A stretch of 64,000 nt of DNA from Cyanophora paradoxa (GCA_004431415.1 QPMI01000268.1:1-64000); one strand, 5' to 3'; counted from the first letter of the stretch, positions 45,369 through 56,854 are shown. The notes: generated from the letters alone by a model not told the origin. Numbers and translations: made by a program.

Positions 45369-46193
45369 ATTGAAAAGAATAGAAAAGGGCTGATAAGCAG
45401 ACGCTGCGATCTAACCGAGCCATCCCGGAGTCCGTGAGCCGGGAAGTGCAACGGCTCAGTTTCCAACATCCGATCCCGGGCCGCATTGGAGAGCGGTGCG
45501 CCGTTTGGCACCTGGTCCTGCGAACTAGTATGCTGGCCAGGTGCCGAGCGCAACAAGAGCGCCCGGCCCAGCAGGCGTGCTCGGCCGGCGCACGCGGTTC
45601 TGCGGCGCACGCGATGTCGGCGGCTTGCTGAGCGCAGCAAGAGACTACAGTCTGGACTCAGTGACTGCCGCGCAAAATTTAGAGGAGACAGCTGGGAGAA
45701 GTGGTTGCCATGCAAAACCGCCGCGTGACACGTGCACCCCAGCGCCGCGCGAAGGAGAGGCTAGCAAAATTTAGAGGAGACAGCTGGGAGAAGTGGTTGC
45801 CATGCAAAACCGCCGCGTGACACCCCAGCGCCGCGCGAAGGAGAGGCCCGGAGAGCTCAGATCTACATCTAGAGCCTAGAAATTGGTTTTCCCCGAGTTC
45901 CTACAGACCGCCGGGCAACCTGCTCGAGACTCGAGTTCTGACTGCAGCTGCAGACTGGAGAGAGGAGAGGAGAGCTGTCGCGAAGAGACGAGAAGATCGA
46001 AAGAGAGAAAACTGGTTTTCCCCCTCGAAAACCGCTTTTTGCGTGCACGCTCCCAGCGACAAACACGTGTCGCAACCCCATTTTGGCTCATTTTTTCCCG
46101 CGTTGCATACTGGACCTCGAAAACGGCCTCATAGAAGAATTTTGGCTGAAGCGAGGGAGCGGGATGCAAGGGGGTCCCCTTCCCCCCTTGCAA
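45369..46193 (+). repeat. Dispersed repeat, copy 1
   Basis: This 825-bp segment matches 52289-53117 in the same order and direction: ATTGAAAAGAATAGAAAAGG, a CAACAAGAGCGCC block, GAGGAGACAGCT...GAAGTGGTT blocks (duplicated in tandem here at 45672 and 45763), TTTTCCCC-CTCGAAAACC and a terminal CCCCCCTTGCAA. Divergence is far greater than between the tandem copies at 30-42 kb. It is preceded by TCATAAGTAATAAGTTATAA, also found at both inner ends of the palindrome. No coding evidence. Confidence 0.75.
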
Positions 46194-46317
46194 TAATTAT
46201 CAAGGTTCATGGGAGACCTGGCCATGGTGACCACAATGAACCCTTCTTGAAACGACTGGATCCACTTTGTTCTTGCAATCGCCCGTGCACCTGATGCTCA
46301 AATTCCAAGACCGATCG

Positions 46318-48335
46318 CGAGTATACGTACTTCTGCAATTTACCCCCAAAAGGGAAAAGTTGGCGTCGCGCACATGCATGCCAGCTTTCCCGTAATATCG
46401 CTATCATCATCCGTTCGGCGGGTATCTCTCGCAAGAGCTCGCTAGCTTACGGCTGTGGCCAGCGCAAGATATCTTGCATTAAGTACGACTGCATGCGTCG
46501 ACAAACGGCAATTGCGAATGTCCGAACGTCGGACGTCGACGTCGACGTCTACCTCGGACACAGCTTAAAGCTGACACATGATTCTAAGCACAGATCTCGG
46601 CGTCCACGGCGTAGCATTCGGCCTCGAGCACCTGCATACGTATACGATGCGAAGTCCGTGTGCAATGGAGAGCATGATCAGCTCAAATTAAAGTGAACCC
46701 GAACTCGGCAAATTGAGGCGGGCATGCAGAGCGCACCGCAGCCTCAGCCTCCAGCTCGGCGTCGAGCTCCGCGGCGTCCATCTCGGCTTCAACAATCTGT
46801 TCGCGATCGTGTGCATATTAGTTCTCAGAGCCTTGTACGCCGTGACGATACTACATTATATCAATTAACTAATCGGCGCAGGCGCGGCCTTAGCGCTAGC
46901 GGGCAAAGATCCAGCTTTGTCTGATTAAGTTTTGCTGTGATATCGATCACGATGAAGTGCGCACCTGGGCCTCGGCGTCAAGCAAATAACCCATCAGAGA
47001 GTACGTGGGAGATGAATCGATCGGGAACGCATTCGGAAAGTTCGTGCAATCTTGGCCATACGACATTGACTTCCCGCCGGTGGCCTTGCACATCTCACCA
47101 GCCAGTTCAGTCGCGTCGGTGTTGATTTCCCAGAGGACAGTTTGGACCGTCGACGGCGCAGCGCCGCAAGAGCCATAACTGTAACACTTGACCTCTGATT
47201 CGGAGATATATAGTGATCATGAGTGATCAATCTGCGAAGAGATGCAAATTTAAACTGAAAACGACGCACTCCCTCCAACATTGCCCATGTTGTCAGAGTA
47301 CGATCTGCATGCATGCGCATGAGCGAAAACCATCATGGCATTAATATTATAGAGATTGAATGCATAGTTCCATAGTATTAGTATGCATAATACGGTACGT
47401 TAACATAAGGTATGTTACACGTTCCTTGTGAACGTTCAATTGCAACGCGAACGCATACGTTTAGCGCGCGAAGCGATCTATAGCTAGTGATCGCGCGTTA
47501 GCGGTCGACGTCCTAAGCTTGACGGCGTCCGCGAATATCGATATCTCAGCTTATAATTGCGATACGCCGCGGCGCTAATTATATAAGGGTGTCCGACGGT
47601 CGTCGGATATCGATGCGCCAAGGATCGGAGCTCACCGTGCGGGTAGAGGCGATCGAGATGAAGACCGGCGAGAATCGCGCCGATCAGAGCTAGACAGAGG
47701 CGAACTTGAAACTGCGGCAAGCTTTAAGAAGCTGTCGCGCACTGCGGCAGCAATGAAGATCGCAACGCGAATCGAAACCGTGGCTTTTTTCCTGCTGGCT
47801 CCTGAGAGGCGCCGGCGCCGGCGCGCGCGCGGTGCCGGCGCCTGCGCCTTCGGGACCCGGGCGGCTCGAAAAAGCTCGAAAAGGCCGCGGCTGCAGCTGA
47901 TCATGAAGCCTGAACCGAGGCTGAACCTTAGTCATGACTCATGAATCAGGCTGCTGTGCCAGCCACTGCCAGGCTGCCAGCTGCAGGCTGCAGCTGGCAG
48001 CCTGCAGGCGTGTCGGCCCACTGTCGGGTAGACGGTAAAAAAAGAGATGTGGAAGAACTCCGCAGCTTTTTTTCGCCTGGCTCCTGAGAGGTGCTGCCGG
48101 CGCCGGCTGGCTCGAAACGGTTGACGGCGCACCGGTTCGTGAAACGTTTCCCTTCAAATGAAATGGAGCTAACCAATAGACTGCAAGCTTCATCAATTCC
48201 TGGGACACTACTCGGAAGCCAATGACTTGGCAACAGGTACCAGCTATAGCTTTGTTTTTGACGTAATATGCTAGGCTATTGGCTCGCTCTGCTCAATACT
48301 AAGTTATAACTTATTACTTATGACACAAGCGGACT
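46318..48335. repeat. Palindrome, left arm (2.0 kb)
   Basis: The reverse complement of this segment is found at 49229-51256 with few differences: an extra CGAAATT near 50032, an added GCA near 49285 and scattered single bases. A gene is present in each arm. The inner end is AGTCCGCTTGTGTCATAAGT read toward the arm. Confidence 0.95.
46584..47304 (-). CDS. Small cysteine-containing protein, left palindrome arm
   Basis: Mirror image of the right-arm gene: the exons are EVKCYSYGSCGAAPSTVQTV, WEINTDATELAGEMCKATGG and MSYGQDCTNFPNAFPIDSSP (one exon, about 47195-46965), then EAEMDAAELDAELEAEAA and VLEAECYAVDAEICA-stop (46584-46586). GTGCGC donors and CAG acceptors join them. The start exon and any signal peptide are not resolved. 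The Ala/Glu-rich C-terminus resembles the gene at 13172-14381, suggesting a family of small secreted proteins. Confidence 0.5.
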
Positions 48336-49228
48336 TGCAAGCAATGGGACTCTATTATGGGAGGCATCTGAGCCAGATTCTGAGGCATGGCGCCGGAGTC
48401 CGGCCTATAGAGTTATTAGGCTAGGCCTAGGCCTGCCAGGCTGTACATTTCTTCTATATCGGGTTTTATTTAAGACCCCAAAATAATTAGGAATCCCATG
48501 GCCAGGATTTGGCCGGGTTGGTAGCTTGAAAATTTAATAAGACTTGGCCGCGGAGCGCTGTAATTTCCGTGGTACCAAATTATAAATTATTACCGCGTTT
48601 TTACAAACTTTTGGCGCGGTAATTTTGGTACCGCGGTAATGAAGTGGGCGCGGTGTTTATGTGTTTCAAGTTTTACGGTAGTCCGACGGTCCGGGTCCGC
48701 GCGCCACCGTACCGCCGGCGCGCGCGCCGCGCGCGCCGCGAGTCGCGCGGCTAGCGCTCGCGCCGCACGCCCTGCCACGCCGTGACAACGTTAACAGTGG
48801 CATACCGGTTACTACGGTATGCTCTCCGGAATCCATGGCCACCTTCAGGCTTGTGTTCTCATATGCGTTGAGACAAATCGGGGAACTGACCTCGTTTTCC
48901 CCATGTAGGACTTGCCGTAGTCGGGAATTAGGTAATTAGGTAATTAGGTCGAACACGCACCTTTTTTTGCGGACGATCCTCGAACCGGTAAAAATCTAAT
49001 TAGCTTGGAATTCGAGGAGGTCGGGCCGGACGTCGACCTCCTCGAGTTCCGGCTAATTCGCTCGGGCTGTCCGGACTAGTTTAAAGACTGTAACCCTCCC
49101 CTCGTCGACGAAAGACCCCGAATTACCTAATTACCGAATTCCAAGTCGCCGCGCATGGGGAAAACGACCTGAATCAGAACTGCAAGCTCAGCCGGCCGTG
49201 TTATAATTAACCATTTTTTTTTTCGAAT
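48336..49228. other. Palindrome spacer with two smaller hairpins
   Basis: The 893-bp unique spacer contains an inverted pair around GGTACCAAATTATAAATTATT / GGTAATTTTGGTACC (48571-48637) and a larger imperfect hairpin (about 48891-49175). The latter has GTTTTCCCCATG and CATGGGGAAAAC near its outer ends, TAATTAGGTAATTAGG inside and GAATTCGAGGAGGTCG at its centre. No gene recognised. Confidence 0.7.
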
Positions 49229-51256
49229 AGTCCGCTTGTGTCATAAGTAATAAGTTATAACTTAGTATTGAGCAGAGCGAGCCATGCAATAGCCTAGCAT
49301 ATTACGTCAAAAACAAAGCTATAGCTGGTACCTATTGCCAAGTCATTGGCTTCCGAGTAGTGTCCCAGGAATTGATGAAGCTTGCAGTCTATTGGTTAGC
49401 TCCATTTCATTTGAAGGGAAACGTTTCACGAACCGGTGCGCCGTCAACCGTTTCGAGCCAGCCGGCGCCGGCAGCACCTCTCAGGAGCCAGGCGAAAAAA
49501 AGCTGCGGAGTTCTTCCACATCTCTTTTTTTACCGTCTACCCGACAGTGGGCCGACACGCCTGCAGGCTGCCAGCTGCAGCCTGCAGCTGGCAGCCTGGC
49601 AGTGGCTGGCACAGCAGCCTGATTCATGAGTCATGACTAAGGTTCAGCCTCGGTTCAGGCTTCATGATCAGCTGCAGCCGCGGCCTTTTCGAGCTTTTTC
49701 GAGCCGCCCGGGCCCGAAGGCGCAGGCGCCGGCACCGCGCGCGCGCCGGCGCCGGCGCCTCTCAGGAGCCAGCAGGAAAAAAGCCACGGTTTCGATTCGC
49801 GTTGCGATCTTCATTGCTGCCGCAGTGCGCGACAGCTTCTTAAAGCTTGCCGCAGTTTCAAGTTCGCCTCTGTCTAGCTCTGATCGGCGCGATTCTCGCC
49901 GGTCTTCATCTCGATCGCCTCTACCCGCACGGTGAGCTCCGATCCTTGGCGCATCGATATCCGACGACCGTCGGACACCCTTATATAATTAGCGCCGCGG
50001 CGTATCGCAATTATAAGCTGAGATATCGATATTCGAAATTCGCGGACGCCGTCAAGCTTAGGACGTCGACCGCTAACGCGCGATCACTAGCTATAGATCG
50101 CTTCGCGCGCTAAACGTATGCGTTCGCGTTGCAATTGAACGTTCACAAGGAACGTGTAACATACCTTATGTTAACGTACCGTATTATGCATACTAATACT
50201 ATGGAACTATGCATTCAATCTCTATAATATTAATGCCATGATGGTTTTCGCTCATGCGCATGCATGCAGATCGTACTCTGACAACATGGGCAATGTTGGA
50301 GGGAGTGCGTCGTTTTCAGTTTAAATTTGCATCTCTTCGCAGATTGATCACTCATGATCACTATATATCTCCGAATCAGAGGTCAAGTGTTACAGTTATG
50401 GCTCTTGCGGCGCTGCGCCGTCGACGGTCCAAACTGTCCTCTGGGAAATCAACACCGACGCGACTGAACTGGCTGGTGAGATGTGCAAGGCCACCGGCGG
50501 GAAGTCAATGTCGTATGGCCAAGATTGCACGAACTTTCCGAATGCGTTCCCGATCGATTCATCTCCCACGTACTCTCTGATGGGTTATTTGCTTGACGCC
50601 GAGGCCCAGGTGCGCACTTCATCGTGATCGATATCACAGCAAAACTTAATCAGACAAAGCTGGATCTTTGCCCGCTAGCGCTAAGGCCGCGCCTGCGCCG
50701 ATTAGTTAATTGATATAATGTAGTATCGTCACGGCGTACAAGGCTCTGAGAACTAATATGCACACGATCGCGAACAGATTGTTGAAGCCGAGATGGACGC
50801 CGCGGAGCTCGACGCCGAGCTGGAGGCTGAGGCTGCGGTGCGCTCTGCATGCCCGCCTCAATTTGCCGAGTTCGGGTTCACTTTAATTTGAGCTGATCAT
50901 GCTCTCCATTGCACACGGACTTCGCATCGTATACGTATGCAGGTGCTCGAGGCCGAATGCTACGCCGTGGACGCCGAGATCTGTGCTTAGAATCATGTGT
51001 CAGCTTTAAGCTGTGTCCGAGGTAGACGTCGACGTCGACGTCCGACGTTCGGACATTCGCAATTGCCGTTTGTCGACGCATGCAGTCGTACTTAATGCAA
51101 GATATCTTGCGCTGGCCACAGCCGTAAGCTAGCGAGCTCTTGCGAGAGATACCCGCCGAACGGATGATGATAGCGATATTACGGGAAAGCTGGCATGCGT
51201 GTGCGCGACGCCAACTTTTCCCTTTTGGGGGTAAATTGCAGAAGTACTTATACTCG
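49229..51256. repeat. Palindrome, right arm (2.0 kb)
   Basis: Inverted counterpart of 46318-48335. The arms stop matching after TATACTCG (51256 and 46318). Confidence 0.95.
50270..50990 (+). CDS. Small cysteine-containing protein, right palindrome arm
   Basis: An exon beginning after CAG near 50381 reads EVKCYSYGSCGAAPSTVQTV, WEINTDATELAGEMCKATGG, MSYGQDCTNFPNAFPIDSSP and SLMGYLLDAEAQ, then a GTGCGC donor. The next exon gives IVEAEMDAAELDAELEAEAA (about 50777-50839), then GTGCGC, and the last gives VLEAECYAVDAEICA-stop (50988-50990). A short upstream exon (SYSDNMGNVG, about 50271) may precede. Hydrophobic text upstream (VRLCLALIGAILAG, about 49862) could be a signal peptide but lacks an in-frame ATG. 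Four or more cysteines and an acidic Ala-rich tail suggest a secreted product. Start unresolved. Confidence 0.5.
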
Positions 51257-51353
51257 AGTGCTCGGTATAGAGACTCGAGCTCGAATTTTCGAGAGCGATA
51301 TCATATCGATATATATCCGATGATCGATGTGCGCATGCATCGGCCTTCGATCC

Positions 51354-52129
51354 GCCCCCCAGTTCCATAAGATTTCATGGGGCTGTGCCCCTAGCCTGGA
51401 ACTGATGTTCTCCTCCCCGGGCTCAGCCCCTAATGTGAACGCGAAGGCCTTTTTGGAAGTTTTTTGCCTTCGTCCTCCTGCAATATAGATAGGAAGAGGG
51501 GGGGGGGGGGGGGTGGGGGGGGGGGGGGGGGGGGGGCGGGGCTAGGACGAGGGTGCGCGCATAGGTAAGGACGCGCCCGCTCAGGACCCCACGGCGGCGA
51601 CGGGAGCGGGAGGAGGCCAAGCTGGAGGAGACTCGAACGCGGCGTCGGCAGGGCCCAGCGGGCCCGTAAGGCCGAGGTTTAGGAGCTTCGGCTCCCCACG
51701 TTCGGCCAGCGACGCCCTGCTCCCAACACCCCGCCGCACCCGTGGACTTGGGCGGCGCGATCCAAGACCCAGCGCAACAACCTGAACCTACCCTCCCATC
51801 TCTCCCTCCCCACCTCCCCTCTCAACTCCCCCCTTCACGAGCGACCCGCGGCCATGTTTTAAAACCAGCAAGATGGCATCTAGGACCGTGTAGCTCAGCA
51901 TGCCTACGCCTCCTACTTGAGGACCGGCGCATATTATGTGTTGGGGGCGACCTGACGGCTACAGCTTCAGCATCAGCTCGACTACGACAACAAGCTATAG
52001 AACCGAGCTCGCCCTTTTCCTCAGTGTAGCTTGGCTTTCCCAGTATCCGGTAGGCGCGGAGCGGGGGACTGCTGTCATGTGTGTACGAATGGAGCAGACT
52101 TTCCAAAAAAAAGCCCCCCAGTTCCATAA
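51354..52129 (+). mobile_element. Poly(A)-ended retroposed insertion with 17-bp target duplications
   Basis: GCCCCCCAGTTCCATAA occurs at 51354-51370 and 52113-52129. The inserted 742 bp ends with TTTCCAAAAAAAA directly before the second copy. A long perfect direct repeat around a segment with a 3' poly(A) tail is the mark of target-primed reverse transcription: a LINE 3' end, a SINE-like element or a processed transcript. The insert has a G-run (51499-51536), then a splice-free plus frame ending RLRQQAIEPSSPFSSV; I recognise no protein. It lies just outside the palindrome. Confidence 0.8.
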
Positions 52130-52171
52130 CTTAATGCCACCTCGAGCTCGCACCAGAGAGGCACGAACGGT

Positions 52172-52289
52172 TCGGGATCTAATGAAAGAGTAGTAGTGGC
52201 ACGAACATGCACGGGGCAGATGTAGATCGACCCCGGCCCAGCGCGCGCGGCAGGTTGAAGTAGTAAAGATAGACACAGATTATATATGA
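52172..52289. repeat. 118-bp fragment shared with the tandem duplication
   Basis: It matches 34827-34944 and the equivalent part of copy B (from about 41060) almost exactly, from TCGGGATCTAATGAAAGAG to TTATATATGA. It abuts the second dispersed-repeat copy with no gap. Confidence 0.9.
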
Positions 52290-53117
52290 TTGAAAAGAAT
52301 AGAAAAGGGCTGATAAGCAGACGCTGCGATCTAACCGAATAAAGAAAAGCCTGAATGAAAGGCCAGATTCAGCGGGTGGCAGGCGGCGGGGGCGCACGCA
52401 CGTGCACGCGGCGCAACACAGGGCGCACGCGGGGTGCCGAATGAGCGGACAAGCGCCACGTCGTGCGCAGCACACGAACTATATATAGCTAGTCTGCTGT
52501 CCGGGTGCCGATCGCAACAAGAGCGCCGAGCGCCCGGCCCGGCCGGCGTGCTCGGCCGGCACACGCGGTTCTGCAATATAAGCTCGATATAAGCTCGATA
52601 TAAGCGCAGCGAGAGAGTACGGTCTAGATCTGGCCGGCCGGGCGTGCTCGGCTGCGATCAGCTGCAGCGGCGCAGGCAGCAACGCAAGCAGTTTCTAGGC
52701 GGAAATCTAGCCTAGTAGAGGAGACGTTGACAGGTAGAGACTCTGAGAGAAGTGGTTTCATGCAGAACCGCGCAACGAAGAGCAAGGCGTACGCGACGCA
52801 CTGCGAGGAAGCCGAAGTCTAGAGGAGACAGCTAGGGAGAACTGGTTCCATGCAGAACCGCGCAAGGAATTCGAAGACCGGAGTTAGAGAGAGAAGTTAG
52901 TTTTCCCCTCGAAAACCACTTTTTCCCCTCGAATTCGACGCTCGAAAGTCGAGAGCTGACCGGTCCACCGAGCCAATCCGAACGCGAATAAAAGACATTT
53001 TCGTTGCAGACTGGCCCACATTTTCGTTGCAGACTGGCCCTCGAAAACGGCCTCATAGAAAAATTTTGGCTGAAGCGAGGGAACGGGAAGCAAGGGGGCC
53101 CCCTTCCCCCCTTGCAA
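52289..53117 (+). repeat. Dispersed repeat, copy 2
   Basis: Diverged counterpart of 45369-46193, ending CCTTCCCCCCTTGCAA. Copy 2 has a doubled ACATTTTCGTTGCAGACTGG motif (about 52995 and 53018) where copy 1 has one related site. Confidence 0.75.
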
Positions 53118-53282
53118 CAAGAGCAGAGCCTCGCTTGAAGAGGGAATTCGAAGTCACGGGCCGGGTTTCATTTAATTTGCTCGAGAGATCAAATTAAGAA
53201 TTCGATCGATCGATCGAATGTTAGAGGAGGAGCTCGAATCTACGTACAGTTAGCTAGCCTAGTAGAGCGATCGCGAGCTAGA

Positions 53283-54451
53283 ATGCCGCATCTTTCGCAC
53301 TCTCACGTCGTTCTGACCGTCGCCGCGCTAGCCATCCTGGCTGCGGCGACGTCGGTGCCGGCGCGTGCGCATGCTTCCGGGTCGCCGTGCACCGATAATT
53401 CGCAGTGCGGTGCGCCGGCCGGCGACCGATATCGCCGTGCGCGCTGGCGATCGATAAATTATAATTACTACTGCAATCGATATCGCGGCATTACAGAAAT
53501 AATTCGCGGGGCACCTTTTCGAATTCGCAGCCGCGGACCGCGAAATCTGCCAGGGTGGGCGGTGCGTCGCGGGGTGCCCCGGCCCCAAGCTCCTGTGTAG
53601 CGACGGCGTCTGCCGCCATTGCTGTGGGGACTGGAATTGCGGTGCGATCCGATGGGATTTTATTCATTGTTGATTTAGAATTCGAATTCGAAAAGCTAAT
53701 TCACCACGAGGCAGAGGAGGGCCGGTTTTGCGACGATGGGGTGTGCAAAAAGACGCGATCGGAGTGCAAGCACTGGGAGAAGCGCTGCAGCGACGGGGAG
53801 TGCCGCCGCTGCTGCGAAAACTCTGACTGCCGTTCGCGATCTAATTTTATTCAGCTCGTCGCTTTTTTTCAAACGCCCACGAGCGAGGCAGGGGAGGGGC
53901 GGGTCTGCGACAACGGAGTTTGCAAAACGAAAACGACATGCGAGAGCGGAGAGAAGCGCTGCAGCAACGGAGAGTGCCGGCGCTGCTGCACGAACTCTGA
54001 CTGTCGTCCGCGCTTTCGAATTCTGTCTTCGATTTTTAGAAAATCGCTTCGAATTCCTCTTTGTCTTTAACTGAATCACTCGCGCGCAGCCTCGGGGAAG
54101 AGCTGCTGCCAAAGCTTCGCGATCGGATACGTCGTCCCGTTTGACTGCAACGACTGCTGCGGCAATGACTGCCGTGCGTCTATGTTTAATCTGTTGTGCA
54201 TGAGGTTTTGATCTGGTGTTGCTTTGCACGGATTCACCGATCATCGGATCGCGAGTCAAAAACGCGCAGCGGGGCAGATGGTGTGCTACGCGGGGGTCTG
54301 CCGGTGCGACCCGGTCCGGGGCTACGGCGGGCTGGTCTGCGACGCGGAGAGAGGCGTGTGCTGCTGCGTCGGGGATCATGATCAGTGCACCAGCGACGGC
54401 CAATGCGCGCACCCCGAGATGCTGTGCGACCCGGGCCAAACCCAGCGCTAA
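53283..54451 (+). CDS. Secreted cysteine-rich repeat protein
   Basis: ATG at 53283 starts a signal peptide (MPHLSHSHVVLTVAALAILA, then AATSVPARAHA) and the first cysteines, PCTDNSQCG. Later exons each hold a cysteine module: CQGGRCVAGCPGPKLLCSDG, then VCRHCCGDWNC (about 53550-53640); CDDGVCKK...RCSDGECRRCCENSDC (53731-53832); CDNGVCKT...RCSNGECRRCCTNSDC (53909-54003); KSCCQSFAIGYVVPFDCNDC (about 54100); and a last exon with VCYAGVCRCDP, GVCCCVGDHDQC and CAHPEMLCDPGQTQR-stop (54449-54451). The two middle modules are clear duplicates, with the pattern C-x(D/N)-G-x-C ... C-S-x-G-E-C-R-R-C-C-x-N-S-D-C. Disulfide-knot folds have such spacing, but no named family is assigned. Introns are AT-rich with EcoRI-like GAATTC motifs, unlike the C-rich introns elsewhere. 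Confidence 0.8.
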
Positions 54452-54837
54452 TTTCATACAGCTGAAGTCGCCTAATCGCGAGCGATTTATAATTAGTTGC
54501 TGCCTGGATATGTAAATATCTCAGTCCTTTTCCGTCGTAGATAGCTATAGCTATATATGCTATTTGTAGATAGCTATATATATAGTGCCAACTGCAGTGC
54601 GTATCAATCATTTTGCTGCATGTGGTTATCAAATTTGCGCATGCGCGCTCGTGAGAATATTGTAATTGCATTTGCCTCGAGCTTGAATTTAAATAGAATT
54701 CGAAGCTAGATCTAGAGCTAGAGGAGGATCCGGGCTCGAGGGTGCCGATCCCGAGTTATAATAAGAGAGCACTCAGAGCAGTCCTTAAGGGGTACACTAG
54801 TTAATTAAGGGCGCGGGCAGACAGAAAATGGGCGGCA

Positions 54838-56586
54838 GCGACAAGATCGAGCGCGCGCGCATCGAGTCCAGCGAGCTGGAGTGCGCGCTCTGCCGCATCG
54901 GCATCGCGAGGGAATTTATTGCATCCGGGAGGTCGCGGGTCATTCTTGGCGAGGTGCGCTGTTTTTGCAGTGAAAGGAGTTTTCGCAGCAAGTAGCTAAT
55001 TGTATATATCTCGGCGCCAGGTGCGGGGCGAGAATGGCTCCGTGCGCACCGTGGGAGAGATTGAGCTCGGAGACTTCCGCGTGCGGATTGACGAGGACAC
55101 GCGCATTGCCAAGGTTGGGCCGACGCGCTACCTTATCCAGAACGACTCGCACGTGCGCGAAAGGCGCGGCTTTTGCGAATTTTGCGCGCGAGAGAGCGAT
55201 CTCGCGGCAGGATTTCTTCGAAGTCGCTTTCTCGAGCGACTCGTCCGGAGACGCTCTAGAGGGCGCGGAGGACATGTTCCAGCGGGCCGCAGGCGCTTTC
55301 GCGCCCGAGGGAAGCCCCTGCGCCATGCAAATTATGCAAGACGCCCGCATGGTTCCCACCGGCGACACGACGGTGCGCGAAGTTCTAATTCATCCTCTGC
55401 CGCGTTTCTCGATATCGATTTTAATTTAGCATTCGGTTCAGGCCGCGGACCGCGTGATCACGATGCTGGCGCGGGGGACGACGACTGTCGCGGAGAGCGT
55501 GGGGTCTGCAGAGGACGCCATCAACAACTACATCCGATCCGCGAGCGAGTTCGCCAAGCACGCAGCGGGCGGGCCGGAGTCGCCGGCGCAGGGCGAGCCG
55601 GGCTTCATCGTCTCGTCTCTGGACTTCGGGGCCCGGGGCGCCCGCTCCATGACCAGCACCCTTGCCGGCGGTGCGTATGCGATCCGGATCTCTCTCTTCT
55701 TTATTCATGTTTCTCCTTTCTCCTTTACTCCTTCTCCTTTCTCCTTTTTCCTGTCTCGAATAACCTTGGCAGCCGCGAACGTGGTCGTGAACGCGGCGGC
55801 GGGCGGCGTGGCGCGGGTCGCCGACGGGACGATCTCCGTCACTTCCCGCCTCCTCGGCACCTTCCAGGTGCGCGAAACCGACTCAATTAGAAATTAAATT
55901 AATCATGAAGGCCCAAAACTTTCGCGGTCTGATAAAGAGCCGCTCGGATTTCGCAGCCGCTGGTCGCGGACTCGACGGAGCGCCTCGCCCGCGCCGGTAT
56001 TTACAGCGCTGGTCCGTCGCGAACTACGTTTCCTGAAATCTTCGCGATGAGTGTTTTTTGCGCGCAGGGGAGGTCTACGGGACTGCCGCGGAGGCGATGC
56101 ACCGGGTGCGGCGCGCCGACGATCAAATTTTGCGGACCTCGAATCAAATATTACAACGTTTGCCCCTTCTGAGGGGCGCCGCCGCCCAGGTCCTCGCGAA
56201 CGCAGCCGACGCGGGGACGGACATCGTTCGCCACCGGTGCGCGCGAGCGCCGGCCGCCGGGCTCCCCAGTCTACCTTCTGCCCTCTCGAGCTCCAGATTC
56301 TCTCGTTCCTGAGCAGCGGCCGCGCGCGCAGGCTCGGGGAGCCGGCGAGCCGCGTCGCGCGCAGCACGGGCGGCATCGTGAAGGTGCCGCGCCCCTCTCC
56401 AGGACCGCGCGGGTCAGCGACTCGGCGATGCCTTACGCGCGCGGCCGCTGGTGGCAGGACCTGAGCGGGATCAACATGTCCGCGGGGCGCATCTTCCGCC
56501 GCGCCGCCGCCCGCCTCGCCTCCCAGCGCGCCTTCGCCTCGGGAGCCGCCCGCCCCGCCTCGCCCCGCGTCGCCGCCGCCTCCTAA
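54838..56586 (+). CDS. Unknown alanine-rich protein, about eight exons
   Basis: ATG at 54838 (MGGSDKIERARIESSELECA) continues LCRIGIAREFIASGRSRVIL. Later exons join in frame: VRGENGSVRTVGEIELGDFR, RIAKVGPTRYLIQNDSH, DFFEVAFSSDSSGDALEGAE, AADRVITMLARGTTTVAESV, AANVVVNAAAGGVARVADGT, PLVADSTERLARA and EVYGTAAEAMHRVRRADDQI. The C-terminus reads GRWWQDLSGINMSAGRIFRR and ends PRVAAAS-stop (56584-56586). Donors are mostly GTGCGC; one intron is pure pyrimidine (CTCCTTTCTCC). A beta-rich N-terminal half followed by small-residue amphipathic helices is loosely reminiscent of senescence/spartin domains, but I cannot support that by motif. Conserved or not, it is a real spliced gene. Confidence 0.7.
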
Positions 56587-56854
56587 ATCAATTCCGGATC
56601 CCGGAGGCTAGGCCCGAGCTGTGCGGCTCTGTAAATCAGCGCGATCGACAGCTCGCTATGTATACGTACATTATAATTGAACTATGAAAACAACAAGTGT
56701 AACACATGTACATGTACATGATTTCGCGCGCGTCCCGCTCGAGCTCTAGATCTAGCTATAGATCTCTCTCTAGATCTGCCAGGCTGCTTTCGAAACCCGG
56801 CACGTCGTCGTCGAGCGTGAATCCGGCGCACCGGCTCCGTATACGTAGCCAGCG

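Noticed and set aside
49335-49636. Frames near the inner end of the palindrome arms
   Set aside because: Low-complexity, partly from non-ATG starts, in CTGCAG-type repeats; the cysteine exons further out are more convincing.
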